From contig PYIU01000004.1 in the NCBI GenBank assembly GCA_003415625.1, positions 248,001 to 312,000 on the forward strand: DNA of 64,000 nt. The letters run 5' to 3'. Both the position numbers and the translations under genes were made by a program. The notes below the pieces were generated by a model. That model had not been told where the DNA came from. It was given only the letters and a program-made list of their open reading frames with translations, and did not search any database. Positions 44,556-56,316 of the stretch are shown piece after piece; positions within the stretch are counted from its first letter, which is position 1, and each line of letters opens with the position of its first letter. Source of the DNA: Aquanectria penicillioides. Taxonomy: Eukaryota; Ascomycota; Sordariomycetes; Hypocreales; Nectriaceae.

Positions 44556-46579
44556 CTAACCATTTCCTGCCACTTTGAGAACGAAATAAATCATAAGAGA
44601 AACAAAAATACTAAAGGCATCAAAACACACAATAACAAGACCAAAAATTTCAGGAAACTCCTTAAAGTGAACTTTTGGACTTGCTGTCAAAAGGTGTGCA
44701 GATGATGCATCTGCTTTCGTCTGGTTCCCAGGCTTATACAGCAGAACGAAGTTGTGCACCAGTGGGTAGAACGAGCAAAAACATACACCGACCCATACAA
44801 CCCAATACCCGATTTTGTGGACTCCGAATGGAGCATGATTTTGATATATGATGCAAAAAAGAATGAAAAAAAAGCAGGCTGAAGGGTATTCCAGAAATAG
44901 AACATAGCAACAGGTTCGAATAATCCCCGGAATACTTGATTTACCGACCTGCACTGTGCTGAAAAATATTAAAATCCAGATTGAAAGCAGTTGAAAACAT
45001 GGAAGAGCGACGGCCAGATAGATCCAGGGGTGTTCTGTGGTATTGTAGTAGTCACATCGACGATACCATGACACCTGATTACTGAAAATGCTTCTGTCAA
45101 CTGTGCCTCCAGACTGGTTTGCATGTTGACCATCTAGATTAGCTGGCGATGGTGTTGTCTCATACAAGCCTTCCGATCGCAGAAAAGTTTTTGCCTCTGG
45201 GATTGAAATAAAATAATGCTGAAAAATCGGAAGGATTTGTAACAAGAGAAGACAAAGGGGAAGAATCTGGCCGACTGCCCAGCCGTTATCCTTCACATCA
45301 GCCGAGGATTTTGCAAGGAAGAGAGTCAAGGTCCCCCAAATTCCGAACAGGATAACCCAAAATACCTTCAAGAGATTTTATGTTTAGTTATCAGTTCCTA
45401 TACTGGGAGTGTTAGGTACTTACATCAAATATAGCGGAAGACACGAGGTCAAAACATATTGCAACAAGATACACATTCGCAAGTTGCGTGTAAAGAGTGA
45501 ATCTGAGTAGGCCAATGAGGAGGCATGAATCTCCTTTGCTCGCTTTCCCTAGAAATTCGACGTATGTATCCCAACGACGACTCAAATAGGACCGACAATC
45601 ACCAACGCGGCTTGATAATGGGTCTACTAGCTTCACGATTCTGGTCAAAACACTAAATGTCACCATTATCATCGAGAGTAGCCCCGACTGGAAGGATGTA
45701 GATTCTGAAAGCTTAAAAAGAGATTTCTCATCAAGCCAATGCCGCGCTAGACGTAGATTGTAGAAGCATATCGCGTCACTTCCTGGGCGGCTAGCAGAAC
45801 CTGAATCCGATGGCCAATTAAAGAAAAAGGTTGGGACAATGGCAGCGAGCAGAATTACTGCTACAATGATCATAGAATCCAACCGTATCGATTTCTGGAA
45901 TGGACGAAAGGCCAGGTACCTCCGCAAAGCTGTCAACGCAGCGATATGAGTCAGGTTTGAGAACCACGAGATTTGGACGATGAGCTGGAAATGATAGGAC
46001 GAAATGCCATCTCGAAGGGTTGCAAAGCCGCAGATAAGTATTGCCAGTCCTGTAATGCTTTGGACATCGCATATGAATAAAAGTGACTGGTCAAATCCTT
46101 GTCTCAGTAGCAATTCTTCTATCTCGTGGTTTTGAACACACCTTGATGACCATGTGATGCCATCGTGTTTTCGAGTCATCCGACACAGAGAAATGGCGTT
46201 GCAATCCATCCACAAGACCCTTAAATTTGATATCGATCGGGTTTGCCCTCCATGACGAATTTAGGCCTGGATTTTGAGAAGGACTGTGCCGCGGATTGAA
46301 TGCAATGATATAGTGGACGAGGTCGAGGCAAACAGCGACCCAACCTGGGACTAGAAAACTACCAATTACCTAATATTCTTATTAGTTAAATTTACCACTA
46401 TTGAGGATTCGAATTGGTCTGTCATGGCTTTAATGCTGACCACTACTCGTGGGAGCCCAACTGGCAAGGTGCAGGTGCGAAAGGAAGAATCCTGGAGAAC
46501 TTACACCTAGCCCCCCGATATCTGGATTTGGATTAGGCAACTCCTTTTGCCTGCAATCCGCTGTACAGCAGTAAGTCAT
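44556..46579 (-). CDS. Polytopic membrane protein of unknown function
   Basis: Four exons on the minus strand, 46579-46505, 46369-46142, 46086-45424 and 45365-44556, give 591 aa. Introns are 135, 55, 58 bp. The N-terminus is MTYCCTADCRQKELPNPNPD followed by IGGLGVIGSFLVPGW; an extracellular CxxxDC and 'DIGGLGV' before the first helix is a layout I associate with a large, unnamed family of fungal membrane proteins. Further helices include SITGLAILICGF, LTHIAALTALRRYL, MIIVAVILLAAIVPTFFF, VFWVILFGIWGTLTLFLA, ILPLCLLLLQILPIF and IFGLVIVCFDAFSIFVSL, about nine in all. The first two introns were found by joining these motifs: the 135-bp one ends ATATTAG with branch ACTAATA, and the 55-bp one runs GTGTGT..GACCAG and keeps W-x20-G spacing to the next helix. 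Function unknown; plasma membrane is likely. Confidence 0.75.
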
Positions 46580-48575
46580 CAAGGTTATTTGATTTGAGCA
46601 TAGAAATGCGGTGCGAGAACAATATGGTGATCTGAAGGGGACACATGGGAGAGATGCATGAGGGCACTTATGGGGAACGAAAGGATCGGAAAATCTAGCA
46701 CATACCTAGGCAGAAGTAAAGTTTTTTTTTTTTTTTTGTGATGGTGAATGTGGCTTGCCAAGTTGTATTTGTTCTTTCACGAAGCACGAATGGATGGTGG
46801 GTAGGTGAGTAATGTGCAACTTATTCACTGAGATGTGTGAGACGGTTGCTAACATGATCCCAGTCCAACAAATCAAAACTCGGCGTTGTCACCTGGACCG
46901 ATTACCTCGACGCCAGAACGGTAAATTCCTGACCAATGTGATGGTATAAGCAACAAACGGCAATTTGATGATGCCAACGCTGGATCAAGTGGCGGAGGCT
47001 TAGGTGTCTGGATGACTCGAGACAAAGAGAACAGGTCATGCATGTGAAGAATGAGTTCTGCACAACATGCGGTTTGATGGATGAATGGAACAGGAGACCA
47101 TTTCCTATCACAATATGCGGCCCACGAGCACGTGTGTCCCGTGGTTTGCCAACAAATGACAAACGGGTTATAGTATTACCCTGACCAACCACCACCTATT
47201 CGGCAAGAATTTCCATATGATTCGATATTCAAACCAATTATACTATAGAGATATCCCATCAAGGATAGAACCTAAGGGGCTAGTAAGGAAATAATAGCGA
47301 AAGGCAAGCCTAGGTCCAGGTCGATTATCTTGGGAGAAACAAGAATGACCCCTACAATGGCAATAACATTGTGCATAATCGGGCCATCGACTACCCATTT
47401 TCTCGTGACGTGAGACAAATAATCGTATTGGGCCCTGTTCAACTGTGGATTTACAAGGAGACCTGCAGAACTGCCAAGGGATAGACAGTGATGTCGCCGT
47501 AGCATTCCTCTCCCGGATCCACGTTACGGGGACGGGCTCCGCCTTAGTGCCCGGTCTCAGCTCCGGTAAAGACTGTGCATGATGTCATGGAGAAATGATG
47601 TTCTGGAACCTTTGGTAGGAAATACGATGCTGCACCATAGGCTAGAAATAGGGGTGGCAAAGGGCGAGGCTGCTGGCATGTTGAGAGCCCCAGTCCGAAA
47701 GCGCCCAAGCGTCGGTTGCCGAAATTGAGGGTCGAGGCGCTGATCTTAACTGCTGGGAGCTATCAATGCGGTGTGCAGGCCTCGCTGCATCAACAGCAAA
47801 TGCTGGCCGTCGCTCCCTGCACGGAAAATTGGGCGCATGTCAGTGCTCTAACCCAAACCTAATTGCTCGTATAGGCCCAATTGGAATGGCTTGCCGGTGG
47901 CTAAATAAAGCATATCCGATCTCACCTTTGTTTATGTCCGACATGGACGGTGGAGTTTTGTTTCAGAACATCAGCTGCCAGCGCATCCGCCCGCGGCATC
48001 GCCTCGAGATTGTTTTTTTTTTTTTTTTTTAATTTTTGATTTTTAATTTTTTTAGTGTCAATCATGGTTCATCCATCATGACTCGGGATGAATCCACAGA
48101 TGATGAGCGACAGTTAGTTTGCGGTCTCGGACACGGGGAATTCGCCTCGAGTGGCGCAAACCGACGATTCCGAGTGCCGAGAAAGATCGGCAGAAGCACT
48201 CGATGGCTCAGGTGGCTCCCGCAGCCTCCGCCCCCATCGACAGTTGAGGCACAACCCTGTACCGCCAGGCCGGTGGAGCAGCATTCTCGTATTGCCCTGA
48301 ATCCGACCAATGCTGGGGTATGTGATGTCAATCTGGGTCCCTGCTCCATACAACGTTACGAGATGATCATCGTCAGGACTTTGGCATCGTTTCAAGCATC
48401 GTCATGATATAAAGGGCCCGTCGTGAGCCCTTTTCATCTCACAGTTCATCATCACCAACCCCAACAGTCTTCTGCCTCAACCACAAGAAAGCAACGTCAT
48501 CACCAATCTCATCATCCACAACAACCGCCATCACCACCATCACAACCACTTTCCTACCCACTTCCAAGTTCCAAC
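46580..48575. other. Intergenic, 2 kb
   Basis: Shared 5' region of the polytopic membrane protein (minus) and the PhiA-like gene (plus). T runs of about 14 and 18 lie near 46722 and 48013. Frames here are short and lack motifs. TATAAA at 48408-48413 and a CA-rich, ATCACCA-rich leader before 48576 belong to the PhiA-like gene. Confidence 0.55.
48408..48413 (+). promoter_or_regulatory. TATA box of PhiA-like gene
   Basis: TATAAA 168 bp upstream of the ATG at 48576, followed by a long CA-rich leader. Confidence 0.5.
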
Positions 48576-49261
48576 ATGCAGTTCAAGACTCTCATCGCTA
48601 GCCAGCTCCTCGCTGCCGGCGTCGCCACTGCCCTCCCTCAGGCCACCGCAACTGCTACCGCCACTAGCACTCCTGTCGCTACTCCTTCGGCCTTCAGCAT
48701 CCTCACCCTCCGCTCCGCTAGCGAGGTCCACTTCAACCAATTCAACGCTGCTCTGAGCAGCATCTTCCTTCAGCTGCCAAACTCAAATGCTACCTGCGAC
48801 TCCACCTTCGATGGTGCGGCCACCTTCTACTTGCAGGACGGCGAGTTGTACCTGTACTCCACCGAGAACCCCCCTCAAAAGCTCTATGCCGACCGCTCTG
48901 GAATGGGTATGTATCTGCTTCACCCTATGGCCATCCTATCTCCATAAACGAACCATGGGTACCATTTAGAAAGGAACTTGACTAATAGCCGTATTCTTTA
49001 GGCCAAGGCAAGCTCGGCTACATCACTGGCGCCCAGTCGCCTCCTCGCAACGGCGAGATCACCGGCTGGGGTCTTGATGAGTCCGGCAACCTGAACCTCA
49101 ACGGCGCAGGCTTCCTTGCTTGCCCCAACAGCATCCAGGACTCGTGGAGCGTGTGGGTCAACGCTGGTGTAGATCAGCCCGCTGGCAACTCGGGATGCCT
49201 TGGTTTCTCTGCCCGCGCTGTCGAGGTCAAGAACCCCAACAGCTGCCTGTACACCCAGTAA
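48576..49261 (+). CDS. PhiA-like secreted cell-wall protein
   Basis: Exons 48576-48906 and 49002-49261 with a 95-bp intron (GTATGT..TTTAG), 196 aa. The start MQFKTLIASQLLAAGVATAL is a signal peptide, followed by a Thr/Ala linker. The body contains ILTLRSASEVHFNQFNAALS, ADRSGMG|QGKLGYITGAQS and ACPNSIQDSWSVWVNAG, ending SCLYTQ. That is the order and length of Aspergillus PhiA (about 185-190 aa), a wall protein required for phialide and conidium development, and its relatives in other ascomycetes. Four cysteines in the body probably pair. Strong C-ending codon bias and the TATA promoter fit high expression. I do not give the symbol because paralogues are common. Confidence 0.85.
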
Positions 49262-50772
49262 ATTTACAGTCACTCGCGTCTTAAAAACCAATAGACCGGC
49301 AGAGCCGCTAATCAATGCAAACGAAGGATGAGAAAGAGCATAGCTATGCGAGGCTATGCAAGACAATAGACCAAGAGTCCAACAAACGTTGGCTTTGTCA
49401 GTGTTGATGCATGTGCCTTAGGGTCATTTGCTTTCTGGATTTTTATTATTGTAACTATAAGCTTTTATTCAATCACTAGGCATTACGAAAAAAAAAAAGA
49501 ATTGGGGAAAAAATATCCCGGGTCATTGAGTGCTACTCGGGTACCAGTTCATTCTTACTTTCTACGGGTCCTCAGCTATGTAGAAGGCAATGCACGAAAA
49601 CTGAAATGTTCCCTTGTTCTGTTAGAGGACCACTCGCGCCTGAAGATTCAAGGTTAAAATAGTTCTGTGACTGGAAACGGTCTCTAGTGGTTCAGCCTGC
49701 CATACTCCTGAAACGAGTGGAAAGAGATGACTTAATCTAGGGCGAACGTCCACGCCAGTGTCTCATAGTCTTCGCCATGAGATGTGGCAAATTTAGAACA
49801 CAAAAGTCGTTGGCGATATCCTCCCACAGAATCACGATGCTTCCCTTGAGAACTATTGGTTCCTGATAGCACAATTTTCTGCAAGGTACAAGTCCAGTGA
49901 CCGGATAGGTAATGAAGGTCCTGCATGTCGTTGTCCTTCCTCCTGCCGTTCATAGACCACTATACTACAAAAGATTTCAAGGTTGGTGCCGGAGTAGTTG
50001 ATCAGATCCTGATAAGCACGAGTGCACAAACTCAAGACCAGTAGCTTTGGGGAGAAAAAAGTGTAGGCTTGGCATTTAGTCTTGTTACATAAACTCTATG
50101 ATGTATGGATAGGTTATCTTTTCTTCTCTTATCTCCTACTATATCTATTCCAAAGCAAGTGGTCAGTTCTAGCCAATAGAACTTTTTAGATCGTCAATGC
50201 TAAAGCCGGTTTAGGGTAAAGAATTGCCGCTCCAGGACGCTGGGTCTATAAATCTGATACTCCACTGGGAATGAATAATACATAACCTTTTTAGTCTTTG
50301 CATGGCCAGTGCGGTAGATTTTGATCGTAGACTGCCTACAGTGGTTACAAGAGGAAGTTGTAGTATCATCTTGGCAGTCGAAAGTTGAGTTATCTACAAG
50401 CGAAAAGGAAAAGAGTAGACAAAGAGAAACAACTGGAGTGGTAGAAGGTTAGATTTAGTGGAAAAGAAAGCATATTGCCATTAACCTAGGCCCTGTTCAA
50501 TGGACATATGTTGGCTATCCTCGATCAACGGCACCACGCTCCGCTACAGTCGCGGACCCGGCGCCGTCTTGCCGGTCACGATGCAAGGTCAAATTGTTGC
50601 AAGGATGAACTCTGGATCGGCGGGAATGGCCAGAGAAAGTGAGCTCCGCCAAGCGAGACGATCACGTTATGAGGAGAAATTGAACGTGGTCATTTTGTAG
50701 ATCGTGACATCCAGCAACGCCGAATAGGCTAAGAGCGATGCATTTCAGCTGCATTTACACCGCATTGACATA
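49262..50772. other. Intergenic
   Basis: 1.5 kb with no supported gene. Minus-strand frames at 49732-50035 overlap each other and show no family motif. Confidence 0.5.
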
Positions 50773-50810
50773 CGCGGAAAACATTAGTTAACGGGCGAAC
50801 AAGTTCCGCG
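50773..50810. promoter_or_regulatory. Inverted repeat CGCGGAA..TTCCGCG upstream of mannanase
   Basis: CGCGGAA at 50773-50779 and TTCCGCG at 50804-50810 are exact inverted copies separated by 24 bp. The arms contain the same CGGAA half-site found in the three N7 palindromes. Confidence 0.4.
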
Positions 50811-50920
50811 ACCTGTTTTGGCATTTTCCTTGGCCGTGGCGTTGCTCCAGGATCGTCTTTTCGTGCACTTCCCCGCACCAGCGAGGGCAGCAGGGTAGGT
50901 CGATCAAGCTTAAGGAGCGC

Positions 50921-50934
50921 CGGTCCGTTCTCCG
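50921..50934. promoter_or_regulatory. CGG-N8-CCG element
   Basis: CGGTCCGTTCTCCG, inside a longer GCCGG-N8-CCGGC inverted repeat, 262 bp upstream of the first mannanase. CGG(N8)CCG is the reported half-site spacing for ClrB/CLR-2-type cellulose and mannan regulators; occupation here is inference. Confidence 0.4.
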
Positions 50935-50988
50935 GCCCTGGCAGATGATTTTCATCCAGTCAGTGGATCGATGGTGCCTGAATCACCA

Positions 50989-51005
50989 CGGAAGCCAGTG
51001 TTCCG
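50989..51005. promoter_or_regulatory. Shared palindrome CGGAA-N7-TTCCG (mannanase 1)
   Basis: CGGAAGCCAGTGTTCCG, 191 bp before the ATG of the first mannanase. It is one of three exact copies of CGGAA-N7-TTCCG in the window; a proposed Zn2Cys6 operator. Confidence 0.6.
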
Positions 51006-51062
51006 TACCCGTTTCCAGCAATTCAAGGCCATCCTTCTAAGTCAACTAAACTCAACGATGGA

Positions 51063-51069
51063 GGCTAAA
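51063..51069 (+). promoter_or_regulatory. XlnR-type motif GGCTAAA
   Basis: GGCTAAA matches the xylanolytic activator site known from Aspergillus. A 7-bp match alone is weak evidence; its place 127 bp before a hemicellulase start makes it worth noting. Confidence 0.35.
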
Positions 51070-51096
51070 TCCCGTCGTTGCGAGAGACAAAAATAT

Positions 51097-51104
51097 TATA
51101 TAAA
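51097..51104 (+). promoter_or_regulatory. TATA box of mannanase 1
   Basis: TATATAAA, 92 bp upstream of the ATG at 51196. Confidence 0.55.
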
Positions 51105-51195
51105 TGCGGCAATATAACAAGATGAACCTCAGTACTCAATTCAGACGGCTTTTGCATACATTCGCATAATTGGAACAGCGGAGCGACAAGTCATA

Positions 51196-52551
51196 ATGAA
51201 GCTAAGCCTGTTGTTGTCCTGGCTTGCTGTGCTCGTGCTGCCTCAGGGAACCCAGGCACTACCCCAAGACCAAGAGGCCAAGAAGGTTCCAAAGGATTTC
51301 GTAACAGTCAAAAAACAAAAGTTTCAATTGAACGGGAATGACTTTTACTTTGCTGGGTCGAATGCATATTACTTTCCCTTCAGCGGAGTATGTCATAACA
51401 TTGTTGTCCAATGGACCCAGGATTCACTGATCGCGCTAATGCTGAATCTAGACCCAAGCAGATGTGGAAAAGGGATTGAAGGCAGCCAAACAGGCTGGTC
51501 TCAATGTTTTCCGCACGTGGGGCTTCAATGACAGAAATGCGACCACCGATCCCAATGGCCTCCCGAAATATGGATCGGAGGGTGCTGGTGAAACAGGCGT
51601 TTACTTCCAGACTTGGGCAAATGGTGCTTCTACGATTGACGTCTCGGGTTTCGACAAGGTCGTCAACGCGGCATCCAAAGCGGGCATCAAGTTGATCGTC
51701 ACTTTGACCAACAACTGGGCCGATTATGGAGGCATGGATGTTTACACGGTCAACCTTGGCGGGAAGTATCATGACGATGTTCGTAGGCATGATCATTTGA
51801 CATGGGCTCGACGGCTAATGATCTACATCTCTAGTTCTACCGATCCCCCAAGATTAAGAGCGCTTTCAAGCGCTATGTGAAAGCCATGGTGACTCGATAT
51901 AAATCTTCACCCACAGTCATGGCCTGGGAACTGGCCAATGAGCCCCGCTGCGGCGCCGATGGCACCCGTAACCTTCCGCGCAGCGATAGCTGCACACCTG
52001 AGATTCTTTCGGCATGGATCAAGGAGATGAGTGCCTATGTCAAGAGCCTCGACCCGCATCATCTTGTCACCTGGGGCGGGGAGGGGGAATTCAATCGCGA
52101 ATCCGACGATTGGGCTTACAATGGCAGTGATGGAGGTGACTTTGATCACGAACTTGCCTTGCCTAACATTGATTTCGGCGTATTCCACACATATCCCGAC
52201 TGGTGGAGCAAGACAGTGGCGTGGTCAAACCAGTGGATTCGCGACCACGCCGCCGCGGCTGCTAAGGTAGGAAAGCCGGTGGTCCACGAGGAGTACGGAT
52301 GGTTGACACCAGAGGCGCGATTGGAATACCTCGGCACCGTTAGGAATGAGACTAGATCCGAGGTCCTTGGAGAGTGGCAGCGAATCCACGTCGAGAAGAA
52401 GATCCCGGATATGTACTGGCAATACGGATACTCTGGGTATTCGTATGGACGGAACCACAATGATGGATTTACGATTTACCTCGATGATGCGGAAGCGCAG
52501 CTGCTCGTTTATCAGCACGCAAAGGTGATGAATCGCCTGAATAGGAAATAA
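51196..52551 (+). CDS. Secreted GH5 endo-beta-1,4-mannanase (subfamily 7-like)
   Basis: Exons 51196-51387, 51452-51778 and 51835-52551 (introns 64 and 56 bp) give 411 aa. [20 protein letters not shown] is a signal peptide. The fold starts with [20 protein letters not shown], then [20 protein letters not shown] and [28 protein letters not shown] holds the acid/base glutamate. VFHTYPDWW and PVVHEEYGW follow, the latter holding the nucleophile glutamate. These are the marks of fungal GH5_7 mannanases, which cut beta-1,4-mannan and glucomannan outside the cell. No cellulose-binding module or linker is present. The acceptor at 51451 gives [15 protein letters not shown]. The promoter has two CGG-type repeats, a GGCTAAA and a TATA box. 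About 40% of the motif text is shared with the second mannanase at 60.5 kb, so they are related but not a recent duplication. Confidence 0.9.
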
Positions 52552-54278
52552 GTTTGAATATCTTCTCTTGGTCCGCCAATCGCAATCATCCGGTCGATTT
52601 GAGCTGCATAGAAGCAAATACATACTTCAAAAACATACACGTGGGATGTTCCCAACTTTCTACCCATAATGGGAAGGACAGTGTGTGAAGTACAGAAAAC
52701 GACCCAGCCACCTGCATGCTAAGTACGAATAGAGGCAAAGGTGAAATTTGTTCGCTTGTTTGCTTCATCGACGTTGATCTACAAGTGATGAATCCGTAAG
52801 ATGAAACATCATTTACATAGAGTTCTATCATCTCTAACATCACTCTGTCGCAATCTGCCTCACTCTGCTTACTCCTACTGTACTTTTAGTAATTCAAATT
52901 TTGTTGCTGCAAAGGGTATCGTGGAATATTCGATCGATTGTGTGCCAAGAAACAGAAAACCCAAACATCCGTTGTTTTGTGCCAGACTATTGTGCTCTCA
53001 GGTGCTTAGCTAGGACTCCACGGGCCAGTTTGACTGTCTTTATTTATTTTGTTCTCGGAGAAGGGTGTCCATATTGTTTTTGTCGTCGTGGTGCAGTCGA
53101 GGTAAATGCGCAGATATAAACTAATTCTGTGACACACCACGCCCAGCAACAACAAGTAAGCTCAGTTACGTAGACCACTGTAGCCGACCAGAAAACAAAT
53201 TCTAGAGAAAGGAATTTTGAGCCAAGCAATGTCTACTGCATCTTTTGTTTCCCGTTTTGCTCTTCCCCGGTTGGTGCTAGATCTGTTCTCATTCAGACAC
53301 GGGGTGTTGAAGAGGACAGATCAGTTTCATTCCTATGTTACGAGGCCACGTGTCCATGCATTCCCTTTGACAATCATGCCTATCAGGTCAAGCTGCTACT
53401 TAGGTTTCTTTTGTTGAATGGTAATGTTAACCACCTGCCTTGTCAAATATTGGAGGAAGAGGGGTTATTTTCGGTTGCGGCTCCAAGGAATCCTTGACAA
53501 AGAGGCTGAAAATGCGGCTCGTGCTGCTAACATCATGTGACAACACGCCAGGTATTGCATCCTACTCTGATTCGCACATGTTGAAGAATCTGGAAATTCA
53601 TCTTCATATCAATATAATTAAGATGAAAATCAAGGTCCCTCACAGCACACTTGCCGAATCGATCAGTAAGCCCTTCCTGATGCATATTATGGAACGCTTT
53701 TCTGGGGAGAACGTACTACAATCTCTCGTCAAACACCCAGTCGAGTGATTTTCTTCGCCCACTACCGAGAGGAACTAGTCATATTATGCCCACAAACGAC
53801 GAAAATGGGCCAATTGTTGATTCATTGTTGACGTAGTTGGCGAGGCTTGAGATGAGCTAGCTCACATTTTCCGGGCTTTTCGTCCCATCTGGATGTTTAT
53901 TCCTTTTGACAAACCTGTTCAGGTGACGGCCTGAATATTTCAGACGCCACATAGAAGATAGCTACGGAATGTTACCTTCCACGGTTTTAATTGCCTTGTC
54001 ATACGTTCAAAGACCGAGCTAGATCGGAAAGAGTCGGCAAATGCAGAGAAGCGGGTGCGCGGCCGTCGCCTTCGCCACTTTTACTCCGGATCGACGCTTG
54101 GACAAGGGCCGATCAGGGGAGGTTTTTGTCACACTGGCTTCGTATCACGAGTGAGAAATTTACAGGGATTCAAATTAGATAGAAATCCATCCCTAACACC
54201 ACTGGCCTGGGTGGGTTCGACGTTACACACGCGAAAGTCGCTTGATTGACTGTCTCTTCAGGAGCAATTTCCACCCTT
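52552..54278. other. Intergenic
   Basis: 1.7 kb. A 102-codon plus-strand frame at 53440-53748 has no motif. No gene supported. Confidence 0.5.
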
Positions 54279-54301
54279 TATCGGAAGGTTTTCTTCCGAT
54301 A
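54279..54301. promoter_or_regulatory. Shared palindrome CGGAA-N7-TTCCG (sugar transporter)
   Basis: CGGAAGGTTTTCTTCCG (54282-54298) within a 23-bp perfect inverted repeat with 9-bp arms (tatcggaag / cttccgata), 260 bp before the transporter ATG. This is the longest of the three copies. Confidence 0.65.
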
Positions 54302-54557
54302 CTCAAACCCCAGCTCAACATTGTCCAATTCCGGTAAGATTCAGTGGTCTCAAATATATCCAACCAGCCGCTTTTCTCCATAGCGCCAGGACGTTAAAAA
54401 CGCCAAGGACCGCGGATTTCTACTCCACATTCCGCTATAGTATTCTCCCTCCCGGAGCATATCTAGCCTTTATCCTATTTATATTTCAAATCCCACTCGA
54501 CCTTTCTAGTGTATACCGTTCGAATCAAGTTGGGTGCCAGCCGCCGCAGCGGACACG

Positions 54558-56316
54558 ATGAAACAAACCACGTAAGCTCCATTCTCACGCATTTTTCTCC
54601 TTGAGCCTGCTAACCAAGTTCCAATTTGCGCGCATTAGTACGAAGGTCGTCAAGGGCAATACCGCATTTGCGGAAGCCATGCTCAAAGACCCCCCTTCTG
54701 CTTGGACAAAGCCACAGATCCTCTTGTACTCCTTCTCCCTGATCGGTTTCTTTTGCAGTACCATGAACGGCTATGATGGTTCGCTCATCAACAATCTGCT
54801 TCAGAACCCCTGGTTCAAGGAGAAGTATAACGTTGAAAATGATGGTATTTGGGCCGGTATTGTGTCTTCCATGTACCAAATTGGCGGCGTTGTCGCCCTC
54901 CCCTTTGTTGGACCCGCGATCGATGGGTTTGGCCGTCGATGGGGAATGTTCATTGGAGCCGCTCTCATCTTAATTGGAACTGCAATCCAAGGAGTTTCCA
55001 ATGGCATAGGGCAGTTCATGGGAGGCCGCTTTGTTCTTGGGTTTGGGGTATCGATCGCTGCCTCGGCAGGTCCAATCTACGTCATTGAGATAAACCACCC
55101 AGCGTACCGCGGTCGAGTTGGCGGTACAGTTGCGATCCTAAATGTTGGTGTTCATGGCTAATCTATATCATAGCAATGTATAACACATTATGGTTCTCTG
55201 GTGCCATCATCGCGGCCGGTGCTGCGAGGGGTGGGCTCGACACTGGAGGCGACTACTCTTGGAGATTGATCACCTGGCTTCAGGCTCTTTTCTCTGGACT
55301 AATTGTCCTCTTCAGCCTTTTTCTTCCCGAGTCTCCTCGATGGCTATACGTGCGTAATAAGAAAGACGTCGCCAAGAACGTCTTGACGAAATACCACGGT
55401 TGTGGAGATCCGGACTCGCCTTGGGTTGCTCTCCAACTGCACGAATACGAAGAACTTCTTAATCAAGATGGCTCCGATAAGCGTTGGTGGGACTACCGTG
55501 CACTGTTTAGGGATCGATCGGCAGTCTACCGCCTCAGCTGCAACCTGGCTGTATCAATCTTTGGTCAGTGGGCTGGGAATGCTGTGTTGTCTTATTTTCT
55601 TGGCTCCGTCCTCGACACTGCCGGCTACACAGGTTCTATCGAGCAAGCTAACATCACACTGCTTAACAACTGTCAGCAGTTTGCATTCGCTATTGTTGGC
55701 GCATGCGTAGTCGATAAAGTCGGCCGTCGGCCGCTAATGCTGTTCTGCTTTTCGGCATGTACCGTTGTTTGGATGGGAATGACAATCGCTGCCTCGCAGT
55801 TTGCCAAATCTTACACTGGAGATGACGCAAACGGAGACCCGATATACTCGAACCAAGCTGCTTCTAAAGCCTCTCTTGCAATGATTTTCATCTTTGGATC
55901 CGTGTTTTCCTTGGGAATAACTCCGTTACAGGCGCTCTACCCCGTGGAGGTGCTGTCGTTTGAGATGCGTGCTAAGGGAATGGCTTTTTCAAATCTTGCG
56001 GTAAACGCCGCTGGACTCCTAAATCAGTTTGCTTGGCCCGTGTCCATGCAAAAGATTGGCTGGAAGACATACATCATCTTCACCATCTGGGATGCGATCC
56101 AAGTCTTTGTTGTTTATCTTCTGATTCCCGAGACAAAGAACCGCACTGTAAGTTGACGATCCCCCGATACGTTTCACATCAAATGATCTGACCTGTAATA
56201 AGCTGGAGGAGCTCGATGAAATTTTTGCGGCCGCGAATCCAGTCAAGACATCAACCACAAAGAAGACAGTGGCTGTTGACAGTGGTGGCATGGTGGTGGA
56301 AGTGGAAAAGGTGTAG
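54558..56316 (+). CDS. MFS sugar transporter (lactose permease/hexose transporter family)
   Basis: Four exons, 54558-54571, 54639-55123, 55174-56147 and 56203-56316 (introns 67, 50, 55 bp), give 528 aa. Exon 1 is only 14 nt (MKQT plus two bases). Family motifs in order: STMNGYDGSLINNLL in helix 1, DGFGRRWGM (the GRR/K loop after helix 2), GGRFVLGFGVSIAASAGPIY with the PESPRWL-type LPESPRWLYVRNK after helix 6, VDKVGRRPLMLF after helix 8, and PETKNRT|LEELDEIF after helix 12. These are the sugar porter signatures (2.A.1.1). The 50-bp intron at 55124 was chosen because it joins HPAYRGRVG to AMYNTLWFSG; the 30-bp alternative is too short. The neighbours suggest mannose or mannobiose-type oligosaccharides as cargo, by context only. 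A 23-bp palindrome lies upstream. Confidence 0.85.

Noticed and set aside
46080..46215. Continuous reading CSKP..EELLLRQGFDQ as exon with a two-base error in the polytopic membrane protein
   Set aside because: A 55-bp GTGTGT..GACCAG intron joins the flanking exons in frame and keeps the family spacing to the next helix, so no error is needed.
53440..53748. 102-codon plus-strand frame between mannanase 1 and the transporter
   Set aside because: No motif, no signal peptide and no splice continuation.
55142..55173. 30-bp intron in the sugar transporter
   Set aside because: Shorter than usual fungal introns; the 50-bp intron starting at 55124 gives the expected HPAYRGRVG-AMYNTLWF join.
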